A stretch of 64,000 nucleotides of DNA from Gemmatimonadaceae bacterium (GCA_019637355.1 JAHBVT010000001.1:434001-498000); one strand, 5' to 3'; positions 1 through 7,739 are shown, counted from the stretch's first letter. Program-made: numbers and translations. The notes: generated from the sequence alone by a model not told the origin.

Positions 1-2
1 CC

Positions 3-467
3 GAGCGGCATCCGCTGAGCCGCAGCGAGGAGAAGGTTCTCATTGACCTCGCTGCCGGCACCTGGCGCGACGGCGAGGGCCCGACCCACCGCCTCGGGCA
101 CGCCGACCCCCTCGACGAACTCTCGTTCCTGTACTTCCTGCGCACCATCCCGCTGGACCGCGATACGACCTTCCAGATCTCGCGGCACTTCGACGCCGCG
201 CGCAACCCCACCACCATCCGCGTGCTTGGCGAGGAATTGGTGGAAACCCCGGTCGGGATATTCCGCACCCGGGTCGTGGAGATGGACGTGCGGGACCCCA
301 AGCGCTACCGGGGCACCGGGACCATCCGGTTGAACATTGACACCGACCAGTGTCGGGTTCCGGTGCGGATTGTCAGCCGGATGCCGGTACTCGGCACCAC
401 GACGCTCCTGCTGATTGGCTGGGTCAGCCCGCCCCGGTACCCCGGCGCGATGAGTTGCGACGCGTAG
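3..467 (+). CDS. DUF3108-like protein, 5' end outside window
   Basis: The reading frame is open from the left edge and ends with TAG at 465-467, so only the C-terminal ~154 residues are visible. The visible part reads as DUF3108: PLDELSFLYFLRTIPL, then IRVLGEELVETPVGIFRTRV, then a final stretch with RVPVRIVSRM. These proteins are exported, beta-rich and of unknown role; many sit next to outer-membrane genes. Here YceI and barrel genes follow on the same strand, which fits an envelope function. The tail after the domain (LLLIGWVSPPRYPGAM) is short. The domain assignment is from motif recognition, and the start, signal peptide and full length cannot be seen. Confidence 0.75.
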   Translation, partial: ERHPLSRSEEKVLIDLAAGTWRDGEGPTHRLGHADPLDELSFLYFLRTIPLDRDTTFQISRHFDAARNPTTIRVLGEELVETPVGIFRTRVVEMDVRDPKRYRGTGTIRLNIDTDQCRVPVRIVSRMPVLGTTTLLLIGWVSPPRYPGAMSCDA

Positions 468-479
468 GGGAATCCCCTA
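465..479. other. Short palindrome at end of DUF3108 gene
   Basis: TAGGGGAATCCCCTA is a palindrome with 7-base arms around one central base. It begins on the stop codon. The loop is too small for a good RNA hairpin, so a DNA-binding site or chance are both possible. Confidence 0.3.
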
Positions 480-615
480 GGAATTAGCCATCAGGGGCCT
501 CACCCAAGTTCCGGCACCGCCTTACTGCCCGAGAACGCCCCCGAGCGGATACTCCAGTCACGAATCGCGCAGTCGGCGCGGCTCGCCACGCAGTCCCCCT
601 ACTGGAGCAGTTCCG

Positions 616-1206
616 ATGCGTGTCTCACCTCCCCGCTGGGCCCTCGTTCTCACGATCCTGACGCTCGCCGCCGCAGCGAGCCCGATCCAGGATGCGCTCC
701 GCCTCAAGCCGGAGAGCAGGCTCTGGTTTGAAGGCACCTCGACCGTGCGCGACTGGAACTGCAAGGCGCCGCAGATCGATGCCGCCATCGCCGCCGACGC
801 CGGCGCGCCGGCGGCCGTCCTCGCCGGCACCAAGGCCGTGCGCACGGTGCAGCTGACCTTCCCGGTGGCCGCGCTCGACTGCGAGAACCGGACGATGAAC
901 AACCATATGCGCACGGCGCTCAACGCCGAGCGGCATCAGCAGATCCGGTTCACGCTGACGGACTACGCGCTGACGCGCGGTGCCAACACGACCGGCACGC
1001 TGCAGGGTACGCTGCTGATCAACGGCCAGACGCGGCCGATTGCGGTGCCGGCGCAGTTCGCCGATGCCGGCGGCGCCCTGCGGGCGACCGGCCGCTATCC
1101 CCTGAATATGAACGATTGGGGCGTCCAGCCCCCGCGGTTGATGATGGGCACGCTCAAGGTGGGCGACACCGTCACCGTGCACTTCGACCTCCTGCTCCAA
1201 CCCTGA
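616..1206 (+). CDS. YceI-family secreted protein
   Basis: A 196-residue protein with an N-terminal signal peptide (hydrophobic VLTILTLAAAAS, cleavage near residue 25). The rest reads as a YceI lipocalin-like beta barrel: LWFEGTSTVRDWNCKAP, a central MNNHMRTALNAERHQQIRF segment matching the family's 'L.s..FFD...yP.i.F' strand, and a late GTLKVGDTVTVHFDL strand. YceI proteins bind isoprenoid-type lipids in the periplasm; the ligand here is unknown. The ATG at 616 has GGAG about ten bases upstream. The next gene starts 40 bases downstream on the same strand, so the two are probably co-transcribed. Confidence 0.85.
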   Translation: MRVSPPRWALVLTILTLAAAASPIQDALRLKPESRLWFEGTSTVRDWNCKAPQIDAAIAADAGAPAAVLAGTKAVRTVQLTFPVAALDCENRTMNNHMRTALNAERHQQIRFTLTDYALTRGANTTGTLQGTLLINGQTRPIAVPAQFADAGGALRATGRYPLNMNDWGVQPPRLMMGTLKVGDTVTVHFDLLLQP

Positions 1207-1246
1207 TCGGCGGTCAGCCGATTCTCTCTCCCTGAGGATTCCAACA

Positions 1247-2548
1247 ATGTCGTCGCTCCGTATCCCCCTCCTCGCCGTCGCCGCGCTCGCGTTCGCGGCC
1301 CCGCTCGCTGCGCAGCAGCCGGCGGTGGACGACGAGTCGAAGTTCCAGCCGCCGACCGTCGTGCAGTACCTGCGCCCCTACGACAAGCGCGGCATCAACA
1401 TCTTCGAGACCCCGAAGGTCGAGAACGTCCCCTACACCGGCTTCGCGCTGCAGTGGGGTGCCGCCTTCACCCAGCAGTTCCAGGGGCTCGACCACGAGAC
1501 CAGCGGCTCGACCGCGCTCAAGCCGATCGGCAACGGCTTCAACAACGCGACCGCGAACCTGTATATGAACGCCCAGGTCGCCCCGGGCATCCGCGTGCAG
1601 CTCACGACCTACCTGTCGTCGCGCCACCACCCGGAGACGTACGTGAAGGACGGCTTCCTGCAGGTGGATGCCTCGCCGCTCGACGTGCCGCTCTTCCACA
1701 AGCTGATGGAGTTCACCACGCTGAAGATCGGGCACTTCCAGGTGAACTACGGCGACTTCCAGTTCCGCCGCACGGACAACGGCAACGCGATGTACAACCC
1801 GCTGGTGGGCAACGCGTTGATGGATGCCTTCACGACGGAAGTGGGCGTCGAGGCGATCGTGCAGCGCAACGGCCTCTTCGGCGTGATCGCCGCGACCGGC
1901 GGTGAGATCAAGGGCCGCGTGGACCTGCCGGATGACCGCGCGCCGGCCTATATGGTGAAGGCGGGCTTCGACCGCCAGCTCAATGACGACCTGCGCGTGC
2001 GCCTCAGCGGCTCGTACCGCACCACCGCCTCGTCGATCAGCAACTCGATCTACTCGGGCGATCGCGCCGGCTCGCGCTACTACTACGTCCTCGAGAACAC
2101 CGCTGCGACGGAATCGGCCCAGTTCACCTCGGGGCGCATCAACCCGGGATTCTCGGACGAACAGACGGGCTATATGATCAACCCGTTCGTCAAGTTCCGT
2201 GGCGCCGAGTTCTTCGGGATGTATGAGGTCGCCAAGGGCCGCAGTGCCGCCGAGACCGACCTGCGCGAGGTCACGCAGCTGATGGCGGAAGGCCTCTACC
2301 GCTTCGGCCGCAACGAGAGCCTCTACCTCGTCGGGCGCTGGAACAACGTGGCGGGCGATGTCGGCGCCGCTGCACCGGACGCGGACGTGACCCGCACGAA
2401 CTTCGGTGGCGGCTGGTTCGTCACCCCGAGCCTCCTGATGAAGGCCGAGTGGGTGAACCAGCAGTACAAGGGCTACACCGGCGCCGCCGACACCCGCAAC
2501 GGCGGCAAGTTCAGCGGTTTCATGATCGAGGCAGTGCTGGCGTTCTGA
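1247..2548 (+). CDS. Porin-like outer-membrane beta-barrel protein
   Basis: 433 residues with a clear signal peptide (LLAVAALAFAAPLAAQ, cleavage after AQ). The mature part has many alternating hydrophobic/polar stretches rich in Tyr, Phe and Asn (e.g. LYMNAQVAPGIRVQLTTYLS, FVKFRGAEFFGMYEVAKGR) and ends in ...IEAVLAF, a terminal Phe as expected of a BAM substrate. It resembles phosphate-selective or alginate-type porins in layout, but I cannot name a substrate. GAGGA precedes the ATG by about 8 bases. A strong hairpin and repeats follow the stop codon, so transcription probably ends there. Confidence 0.75.
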   Translation: MSSLRIPLLAVAALAFAAPLAAQQPAVDDESKFQPPTVVQYLRPYDKRGINIFETPKVENVPYTGFALQWGAAFTQQFQGLDHETSGSTALKPIGNGFNNATANLYMNAQVAPGIRVQLTTYLSSRHHPETYVKDGFLQVDASPLDVPLFHKLMEFTTLKIGHFQVNYGDFQFRRTDNGNAMYNPLVGNALMDAFTTEVGVEAIVQRNGLFGVIAATGGEIKGRVDLPDDRAPAYMVKAGFDRQLNDDLRVRLSGSYRTTASSISNSIYSGDRAGSRYYYVLENTAATESAQFTSGRINPGFSDEQTGYMINPFVKFRGAEFFGMYEVAKGRSAAETDLREVTQLMAEGLYRFGRNESLYLVGRWNNVAGDVGAAAPDADVTRTNFGGGWFVTPSLLMKAEWVNQQYKGYTGAADTRNGGKFSGFMIEAVLAF

Positions 2549-2551
2549 ACA

Positions 2552-2576
2552 GGACGGATGACGGAGGACGGATGAG
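2552..2576. repeat. Heptad repeat, GACGGAT type (single arm)
   Basis: Three GACGG(A/G)(T/G) units at 7-base spacing lie right after the porin-like gene. The same unit recurs as inverted pairs at 22085-22156 and 42606-42658. Only one arm is present here. Confidence 0.7.
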
Positions 2577-2609
2577 AAGGGCGGCGGGAGCATAGCTCCC
2601 GCCGCCCTT
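2577..2609 (+). terminator. GC-rich hairpin after the porin-like gene
   Basis: A perfect 14-bp stem (AAGGGCGGCGGGAG with its complement) closes a 5-base loop, catag. No U-tract follows, so it may be a factor-assisted terminator or mRNA 3' end protector rather than a classical intrinsic terminator. Confidence 0.65.
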
Positions 2610-2616
2610 CGCGCGT

Positions 2617-2688
2617 CTCGCGACCGTCGCCCCTCTCGCGACCGTCGCCCCTCTCCCGACCGTCTCCCCTCTCCCGACCGTCTCCCCT
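2617..2688. repeat. 18-bp tandem repeat, four copies
   Basis: Four direct copies of an 18-base unit (CTCGCGACCGTCGCCCCT in copies 1-2, CTCCCGACCGTCTCCCCT in copies 3-4) followed by a partial pyrimidine tract. It is a pyrimidine-rich minisatellite just upstream of the M28 peptidase promoter. Copy pairs 1/2 and 3/4 are identical, suggesting duplication of a two-unit block or recent slippage. Confidence 0.9.
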
Positions 2689-2734
2689 CTCCCCCTCTCC
2701 CCGCCATCACCCCCCTCACCACCTCCCGTCTCGC

Positions 2735-2740
2735 TATCTT
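2735..2740 (+). promoter_or_regulatory. -10 box of leaderless M28 gene
   Basis: TATCTT ends exactly six bases before the ATG at 2747, placing +1 on the start codon. There is no Shine-Dalgarno sequence. No convincing -35 is visible in the repeat-rich upstream DNA. Confidence 0.55.
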
Positions 2741-2746
2741 CCGCCG

Positions 2747-3688
2747 ATGCGACTCCTCGTCCTCCTCCTCCTCCTCTCCGCCTGCACCGGCGCCGCCTCC
2801 ACACCCGCGCCCGCCGCAGACCCCTCGCCCATCCCCGCGCTCGACTCCGCGCGCCTGATCAGCGACCTCTTCCGCCTCTCGCACGACTCTATGGCCGGCC
2901 GCGCCGCGATGACGGCCGAGAACGCCAAGGCCCGCGCTTTCCTCGCCAGCGAGCTGCGCCGCCTCGGCGTGGATCCCGTGAACGGTCGCCACGAGCATCC
3001 GTTCGCGATGCCGCGGCGTAATCGGCCCGACTCCGTGCAGGGCGTCAACGTACTGGGGATGGTGCGGGGCAACGAGTTCCCCGACCGCGTGATTGTCGTC
3101 AGCGCGCACTTCGACCACGTCCCGCCGCGCAACGGCCAGATCTACAACGGCGCCGACGACAACGCGTCGGGGACCGCGACGCTGCTGCAACTCGCGGCGC
3201 ACTTCCGCCGCCACGCGCCGCGGCACACGCTCATCTTCGCGTTCTTCGACGCCGAGGAGATGGGGCTGCTCGGCGCACGCGCCTTCGTCGCGACCCCGCC
3301 CGTGCCGCTGGCGCAGATCGCCGCCAACGTGAATATGGATATGGTCGCGCGCGGCGATAACGGCATCCTGTGGGCCGTCGGGACGACGCCGTGGCCGCAG
3401 ATGAAGCCCATCGTGGAGTCGCTGGTCCCGTTGGCACCGGTGACGCTCAAGATGGGCTTCGACACCGGCACCGGCCGCGACAACTGGACCTCGCTGTCCG
3501 ACCAAGGCGCGTTCCACGCACAGGGGATTCCGTTCGTGTACTTCGGCGTCGAGGACCACCCCGACTACCACGAGCCCAGCGACGATCCCGAGAAGGTGAA
3601 TCCGGCCTGGTTCTACGCCTCGGCCCGCACCGTCGCGGCCTTCGTCACGCGCCTGGACGCGGCGGTCGCCGGCTGGCCAGCGCGCTGA
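2747..3688 (+). CDS. M28-family metallopeptidase, lipoprotein
   Basis: 313 residues. The N-terminus is a lipoprotein signal with lipobox LLSAC (Cys at residue 13). The rest is a zinc aminopeptidase fold of the M28 family (bacterial aminopeptidase / glutaminyl-cyclase-like). Ligands are visible: His in VSAHFDH, Asp in NGADDNASG, the Glu pair in DAEEMG, Asp in VNMDM, and the late His in FGVEDHPDYHEPSDD. It probably trims peptides in the periplasm, anchored to a membrane. The start is fixed by the -10 box six bases upstream and by the signal sequence. Its 3' end overlaps the convergent pnuC-nadR gene by 44 bases. Confidence 0.88.
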   Translation: MRLLVLLLLLSACTGAASTPAPAADPSPIPALDSARLISDLFRLSHDSMAGRAAMTAENAKARAFLASELRRLGVDPVNGRHEHPFAMPRRNRPDSVQGVNVLGMVRGNEFPDRVIVVSAHFDHVPPRNGQIYNGADDNASGTATLLQLAAHFRRHAPRHTLIFAFFDAEEMGLLGARAFVATPPVPLAQIAANVNMDMVARGDNGILWAVGTTPWPQMKPIVESLVPLAPVTLKMGFDTGTGRDNWTSLSDQGAFHAQGIPFVYFGVEDHPDYHEPSDDPEKVNPAWFYASARTVAAFVTRLDAAVAGWPAR

Positions 3689-4736
3689 GGGCGGCGGCGA
3701 GACGCGCCTCGCCCTGCCCGCCGATCTCGATCACGTCCGCATCCATCGCGCGGAGCTCGTCGCGAAACATCGCGAGGAGCTCCGCCCGCTTCGTGGGGCG
3801 GTCGCGCACGCCGTCGGCTTCCCAGGGCAGGTCGGGCAGGCAGAGCAGGTAGAGGTCGGCGCGGCGCGCGCGGGCTTCGGACACGATCCAGTCGGGGCAG
3901 TGGCCGTAGTAGTGGCGCGCATACACCACCGTGCTCACGAGGTCGGTGTCGTGCACCAGCAGCGTCGGCGCGCCCACGCGTGCGGCATCGTCGAGGCCCA
4001 TCGCGAGCTTGGCGATCGGCTCGACGGTCTCGGCCGAGAGCGGCGTCGGGTCGGTCTCGACGAAGCGACGCGCGCCCTCGGGTACCCACGGCGCGCCGTG
4101 CCGCTCGGCGATGGCCTGTGCGAGCGTGGTCTTGCCGCTGTTCTCGGGACCAGTCAGCACGACGTGGTACGTCGCCTCGCGCGCCCGCAGCGTCGCGCCC
4201 CATTGCCGCCAGCCGTGGATGGCCAGCAAGAGGAAGGCGACGTACAGGCCGGCGGTCGGCCACATCGATTGGTGCAGGTACATCGCGATGTAGGCCACGT
4301 TCACGCCGATCCAAATGGCCCAGTTCTCGCGCAGCTTGCGGGTCAGCATCCACTGGGCGACGAGGCTCACTGCCGTGGTGGCGGCGTCGGGCCAGGGCAG
4401 CGAGGCATCGGTGAACCGCGCCAGGCCGCCGCCGATGAGCAGCGTCGCGGCCACGGCGATGCCGGCGAGGAGCAGCAGCAAGCGCGGCGAGGCCCGCGAG
4501 ACCTGTACGCCGCTGTGCGAGGATCCGCCGTACTTCCACTGGTACCAGCCGTACAGCGACAGCGTGAAGTAGAAGACCTGCAGCCAGGCGTTGGCGTAGA
4601 GCTGGGCCCGCCCGAGGATGATAAAGTACAACGCGGTGTTCACTAGCGCGGTCGGCCAAGCGGCGATGTGCTCGCGCGTGCTGAGCCAGACGCTCAGGAT
4701 GCCGAAGCCGACGGCGATGAGTTCGAGTGGATCCAC
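3645..4736 (-). CDS. PnuC transporter fused to NadR-type ribosylnicotinamide kinase
   Basis: One 363-residue polypeptide carries two functions that are usually separate genes. Residues ~1-180 are a PnuC-type nicotinamide riboside transporter with about seven membrane spans (e.g. WPTALVNTALYFIILGRAQL, QVFYFTLSLYGWYQWKYGG). Residues ~188-350 are a NadR-type kinase with P-loop GPENSGKTT (196-204) and the following EGARRFVE and HDTDLVSTVVYARHYYG segments. The logical reading is uptake of nicotinamide riboside coupled to phosphorylation, trapping NMN for NAD synthesis. The start is GTG with TAGCCT six bases upstream (leaderless pattern). It has no HTH or adenylyltransferase domain of full-length NadR. 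Confidence 0.88.
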   Translation of the reverse strand: MDPLELIAVGFGILSVWLSTREHIAAWPTALVNTALYFIILGRAQLYANAWLQVFYFTLSLYGWYQWKYGGSSHSGVQVSRASPRLLLLLAGIAVAATLLIGGGLARFTDASLPWPDAATTAVSLVAQWMLTRKLRENWAIWIGVNVAYIAMYLHQSMWPTAGLYVAFLLLAIHGWRQWGATLRAREATYHVVLTGPENSGKTTLAQAIAERHGAPWVPEGARRFVETDPTPLSAETVEPIAKLAMGLDDAARVGAPTLLVHDTDLVSTVVYARHYYGHCPDWIVSEARARRADLYLLCLPDLPWEADGVRDRPTKRAELLAMFRDELRAMDADVIEIGGQGEARLAAALSALASRRPPRPGA

Positions 4737-4742
4737 GGAGGC

Positions 4743-4772
4743 AGGCTAACCCGGGGCCGGGGCGGGGGACAA
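4743..4772 (-). promoter_or_regulatory. Promoter of leaderless pnuC-nadR
   Basis: On the minus strand, TTGTCC (4772-4767) is followed after 18 bases by TAGCCT (4748-4743), which ends six bases before the GTG start at 4736. Confidence 0.55.
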
Positions 4773-4830
4773 GCGGGATTGTGACGCGGGCAGGGCAGGT
4801 GGGGTCAGGGAGACGGGGATACCTGCGGCG

Positions 4831-4860
4831 TTGAATCCAGCCCGCGCCCCCCGCTAGATT
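4831..4860 (+). promoter_or_regulatory. Putative sigma-70 promoter of infA
   Basis: TTGAAT (4831-4836), an 18-base spacer and TAGATT (4855-4860) precede infA, leaving a short leader of about 19 bases before the ATG at 4886. Confidence 0.5.
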
Positions 4861-4885
4861 CAGGGATACCCCCCACCCGGACCCA

Positions 4886-5107
4886 ATGGCGAAGGAAGAA
4901 GCGATCGAACTCGAAGGCACCGTGAGCGAAGTGCTCCCCAGCGCGACGTTCCGCGTCCTGCTGTCCAACGGACACGACGTGCTGGCCACGATGGCCGGCA
5001 AGATGCGGCGCTTCCGCATCCGGGTGCTGCAGGGCGATCGCGTGACGGTCGAGGTCTCGCCCTACGACCTCAGCCGCGGTCGCATCACCTTCCGCCACAA
5101 GAACTGA
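4886..5107 (+). CDS. infA: Translation initiation factor IF-1
   Basis: 73 residues, the usual length of IF-1. The S1/OB-fold sequence is clear: [58 protein letters not shown] and the C-terminal [10 protein letters not shown]-1 binds the A site of the 30S subunit during initiation. It stands alone here, not in a ribosomal-protein operon, with its own promoter and a strong downstream terminator. Confidence 0.97.
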   Translation: MAKEEAIELEGTVSEVLPSATFRVLLSNGHDVLATMAGKMRRFRIRVLQGDRVTVEVSPYDLSRGRITFRHKN

Positions 5108-5114
5108 GCCGGTC

Positions 5115-5162
5115 AAACGACGAGGGGCGCGAATCCATCGGATTCGCGCCCCTCGCGTCGTT
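5115..5162 (+). terminator. Intrinsic terminator between infA and a convergent small gene
   Basis: A long hairpin: AACGACG and AGGGGCGCGAATCC pair with GGATTCGCGCCCCT and CGTCGTT around loop atc, followed by TTTC. The symmetry means it can serve infA and the convergent small gene at 5189-5347. Confidence 0.85.
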
Positions 5163-5188
5163 TCGTATGCGGACCGAGCGGTACCGGC

Positions 5189-5347
5189 TTAGTGCGCGGC
5201 GGCGGCCTTCGGCTTGTCGGGCTTCTGGTACGTGGCCTTGTGGATCGAGAAGGCCGTCAGGTTCGCGACGATCGCCAGCACGATGATGGCGGCGGCGAAG
5301 CCCCACCCGAGCTTGTTCGGATCGTACGAGGTGTCGCTCTTGGACAT
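5189..5347 (-). CDS. Small single-pass membrane protein, 52 aa
   Basis: ATG at 5347-5345 to TAA at 5191-5189 encodes 52 residues. Residues ~1-13 are polar (MSKSDTSYDPNKLGW), ~15-36 form one membrane helix (FAAAIIVLAIVANLTAFSI), and the tail is Lys/Pro/Ala-rich (KPDKPKAAAAH). A GGAG lies eight bases before the ATG. The length, coding pattern and shared terminator support a real gene. I do not recognise a family; a small subunit of a membrane complex is one possibility, but nothing nearby says which. Confidence 0.7.
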   Translation of the reverse strand: MSKSDTSYDPNKLGWGFAAAIIVLAIVANLTAFSIHKATYQKPDKPKAAAAH

Positions 5348-5424
5348 CACGGAATCTCCGCTAACGGGGTCAGGGATGGAATGCTAACGGATTGTCCGTC
5401 GTTCCCGCCACTGGCGAGCGGCGC

Positions 5425-5835
5425 TCAGCGCCCGCGGAAGCGGTTGAGCGCACGGCGGTCCTGCTTGGTGGGCCGCCCCGGCGCCGGCTCCATCGCCGGT
5501 GCGGCCTTGGTCAGCTGCCAGTGCAGCTTCTCGCGCGCCTCGCGCGAGGCGGCGGTCTCTTCGTACAGCCGCTGCGCCTCCGGTGCCGGGCCCCGCCGCT
5601 CGGAGGTGCCGCGCACGACCAGCACGTGCTCGTACGGCCCCATCCTGATGCGCAGCTCGTCGCCGGGACGGACGGCCTTCGCGGGCTTGGCGCGGTCGCC
5701 GTTCACGTACACCTTCCCTCCGTCCACCGCGTCCACAGCCAGCGAGCGTGTCTTGAAGAACCGCGCCGCCCACAGCCACTTGTCCACGCGGACGGGGTCC
5801 GTCCGTAACGCCGGGAGGTCGTCGTGATCCGCCAT
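5425..5835 (-). CDS. hslR: S4-domain RNA-binding protein (Hsp15 / HslR-like)
   Basis: 136 residues. Residues ~15-75 are an S4 RNA-binding domain starting RVDKWLWAARFFKTRSLA and continuing GGKVYVNGDRAKPAKAVRPG. The rest is a basic C-terminal extension (RPTKQDRRALNRFRGR) typical of Hsp15, which rescues stalled 50S subunits carrying nascent chains. The start at 5835 has TAGCTT six bases upstream on the minus strand (leaderless pattern), inside the divergent lipoprotein gene. The two 5' ends overlap by 12 bases. Confidence 0.88.
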   Translation of the reverse strand: MADHDDLPALRTDPVRVDKWLWAARFFKTRSLAVDAVDGGKVYVNGDRAKPAKAVRPGDELRIRMGPYEHVLVVRGTSERRGPAPEAQRLYEETAASREAREKLHWQLTKAAPAMEPAPGRPTKQDRRALNRFRGR

Positions 5836-6339
5836 TCGATGAAGCTAACGCTGCTGCTCGCGGCCGTCTCGGCCTGCGTCGACCGCGCCGCCAAGGCCGA
5901 GGCCGAGCAACAGGCCGTCCGGAGTTCGATGGCCGCTGCCGAGACCACGGCGCGCCAGGCAGCCGCGCTCCCCTCGGACGGCAAGTGGACCGAGGCGCAC
6001 CTGCTGGACCGCCTGCTACGGGCCGGCGTCGCACCCCGCGCCAGCGATCGGCCTGCACCCGCCGCCCCCTGGATGGGGCAGCCCGCCATCGCGCTGCTCG
6101 CGGGGGGCGGGGAAGTCTACGCTTGGATCTACAGTGACTCCGTCGCACGGAAGGCCGCCACCGACCCGCTCAACCCGGCGACCGCGGCCCCACCCGGTGC
6201 GGTGACCCCCTTTCCACCCCCGATGCTGTTCGTCACCAACAACAACATCGCGGTGGTCATCACCGGCGGGCGCGTGACCAACCACGAGCGCATCCAACTG
6301 GCTATCCAGGCGGGCTTGCCGTTCACGCCGTCGCCCTAG
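5824..6339 (+). CDS. Predicted lipoprotein of unknown function
   Basis: 171 residues from GTG 5824, chosen because GGGAGG lies five bases upstream; an internal ATG at 5839 is the alternative. The N-terminus MKLTLLLAAVSAC is a lipobox with Cys at residue 18. Residues ~22-45 are an Ala/Gln/Glu-rich helix. After residue 80 there is a small globular part (GQPAIALLAGGGEVYAWIYS, then PMLFVTNNNIAVVITGGRV). I recognise no family. It probably sits on a periplasmic membrane face. The gene is divergent from hslR. Confidence 0.65.
   Translation: MIRHSMKLTLLLAAVSACVDRAAKAEAEQQAVRSSMAAAETTARQAAALPSDGKWTEAHLLDRLLRAGVAPRASDRPAPAAPWMGQPAIALLAGGGEVYAWIYSDSVARKAATDPLNPATAAPPGAVTPFPPPMLFVTNNNIAVVITGGRVTNHERIQLAIQAGLPFTPSP
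5842..5847 (-). promoter_or_regulatory. -10 box of leaderless hslR
   Basis: TAGCTT on the minus strand ends six bases before the ATG at 5835. The box lies within the first codons of the divergent lipoprotein gene. A -35 is not obvious. Confidence 0.5.
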
Positions 6340-6445
6340 GGTCCCTCGCGGTGGCGCTCGGAACCCCGCAGTTTGCATCGGGTGAAACACGGACCCGCAG
6401 CGGTTGGTAGGGCGGGCTCTTCCCACACTTCGACGCCCCTCCGGT

Positions 6446-7156
6446 ATGACACGCCGATTCCCCCCCGCCCTCGCGACCGCGTTCATCGCGTTGCTCGTCT
6501 CCTCGACCGTCGCGCCGCTGGGCGCGCAGGGCGGCCTTCCGATCAATGCCCAACTGGGCCTGCCGCAGGGTGAGTTCGCGGAGAACGTGAAGGCCGCCGG
6601 CGGCATCGGCTTCGGCGGCATCTTCCCCATCGCCACGGAACTCGGCATTCGCGGCGGACTCGACTTCATGGTGTACGGCAGCGAGACGCGTCGCGTGCCG
6701 CTCGGCGGCGGGGCCCTGGGCCTCATCAACGTGGACGTCACCACCACCAATGCCATCGTCGGCGGCCACATCGGCCTTCAGGTCGGCCTGCCCAGCGAGC
6801 GGCCCAAGCCCTACATCGGCGGGATGCTCGGCTTGAGCAACTTCAACACCACGTCGCGCGCCGCTGGCTCCAACTCCAGCGACCAGACGTTCGCGTCGAG
6901 CACCAACGAGTCGGACAACGCCTTCAGCAAGACCGTGCTCGCTGGCTTCTACTTCCCGTCACGCGGCTCCACGCTGATCGACCTCGGGGTGCGCTACACC
7001 TGGAACGGCGAGTCCGTGCGCTACCTGACGCAGGACGGCATCACGCAGGACATCGCGACGAACTCGCTGATCCTGAATCCCAGCGAGACGCGGGCCGACC
7101 TGCTGACGATCACCATCGGCGTGACGGTGCGCTTCGGCGGGCAGGGGCAGAAGTAG
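6446..7156 (+). CDS. Outer-membrane beta-barrel protein
   Basis: 236 residues from ATG 6446, which begins a good signal peptide (ALATAFIALLVSSTVAPLGAQG). The mature part looks like a small OmpA/OprF-type 8-strand barrel: Gly- and aromatic-rich strands such as GGIGFGGIFPIATELGIRGG, HIGLQVGLPSERPKPYIGG and a last strand LLTITIGVTVRFGGQ. A Ser/Thr/Asn-rich stretch in the middle (about residues 138-162) would be an external loop. No substrate or role can be inferred. A 10-bp-stem hairpin follows. Confidence 0.72.
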   Translation: MTRRFPPALATAFIALLVSSTVAPLGAQGGLPINAQLGLPQGEFAENVKAAGGIGFGGIFPIATELGIRGGLDFMVYGSETRRVPLGGGALGLINVDVTTTNAIVGGHIGLQVGLPSERPKPYIGGMLGLSNFNTTSRAAGSNSSDQTFASSTNESDNAFSKTVLAGFYFPSRGSTLIDLGVRYTWNGESVRYLTQDGITQDIATNSLILNPSETRADLLTITIGVTVRFGGQGQK

Positions 7157-7197
7157 GGCGCGGCGAGGGCGGGGCGCGCCGTCTCGTTCGCCGCGCC
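7157..7197. terminator. Bidirectional hairpin between convergent genes
   Basis: GGCGCGGCGA (7157-7166) and its exact complement TCGCCGCGCC (7188-7197) form a 10-bp stem between the barrel gene and the convergent arfB. The loop is long (21 bases) and there is no T-tract. Confidence 0.45.
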
Positions 7198-7207
7198 GTG
7201 CACCCCC

Positions 7208-7660
7208 TCAGTCGTCGCCGGACCAGCGGCGGTCGCGCTTCACGTGCGACCGCCGCTTCTTTTCGTCGAGGCGGGCCTGGCGCTGCCCGCGGCTCGGCGC
7301 CGTCGCCTTGCGCGTCTTCGGCACGACCAGCGCATCGCGAATGGCCCGCGCCAACCGGGCGAGCGCCAGCGCGCGGTTCTGTGTCTGGCTCCGGGTGTCG
7401 GCGGCGACCACGCGGATCGCCCCACGCGCATCGAGCTTGGGGGCGAGTCGCGACTCCAGTTGCGCGCGCTGGGCGTCCGAGAGCGCATTGGACTCGCGCA
7501 TCACCCAGACCACCTCGACGCGCGTCGAACTGGTGTTCACGTGCTGGCCGCCAGGGCCGCCGGCGCGCGTGGCGCGGATCGTCAGCTCGCTGGCCGGGAT
7601 TCGCACCCGCCCGTTCACGACGAGCCGACCCTCCTCGTCCCAGAGCTCCCGCGCAGTCAC
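7208..7660 (-). CDS. arfB: ArfB-type alternative ribosome-rescue hydrolase
   Basis: About 150 residues with the release-factor GGQ motif in AGGPGGQHVNTSSTRVE and a basic C-terminal tail (SRGQRQARLDEKKRRSHVKR) that in ArfB/YaeJ enters the empty mRNA channel of stalled ribosomes. The reaction is hydrolysis of peptidyl-tRNA on non-stop ribosomes. The start is uncertain: GTG 7660 gives the usual family length; the frame is open further upstream, but a longer protein would run into the pilS promoter and coding sequence. It is divergent from pilS. Confidence 0.85.
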   Translation of the reverse strand: MTARELWDEEGRLVVNGRVRIPASELTIRATRAGGPGGQHVNTSSTRVEVVWVMRESNALSDAQRAQLESRLAPKLDARGAIRVVAADTRSQTQNRALALARLARAIRDALVVPKTRKATAPSRGQRQARLDEKKRRSHVKRDRRWSGDD

Positions 7661-7739
7661 GACGGCGCCCCGGTGTTGCAAAGTGCCATACAGTTCGTCA
7701 CCTTTGGTCCGTTGTGAATTGCAAGACCCGGAGCCCCCA

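Noticed and set aside
2617-2688. CRISPR-like repeat
   Set aside because: The units are direct, contiguous and without spacers, and there are no cas genes.
1214-3571. 785-codon open frame on the minus strand
   Set aside because: It runs antisense to the porin-like gene and the M28 peptidase, both of which have clear signals and motifs. Its Arg/His/Glu-rich product is typical of antisense frames in GC-rich DNA.
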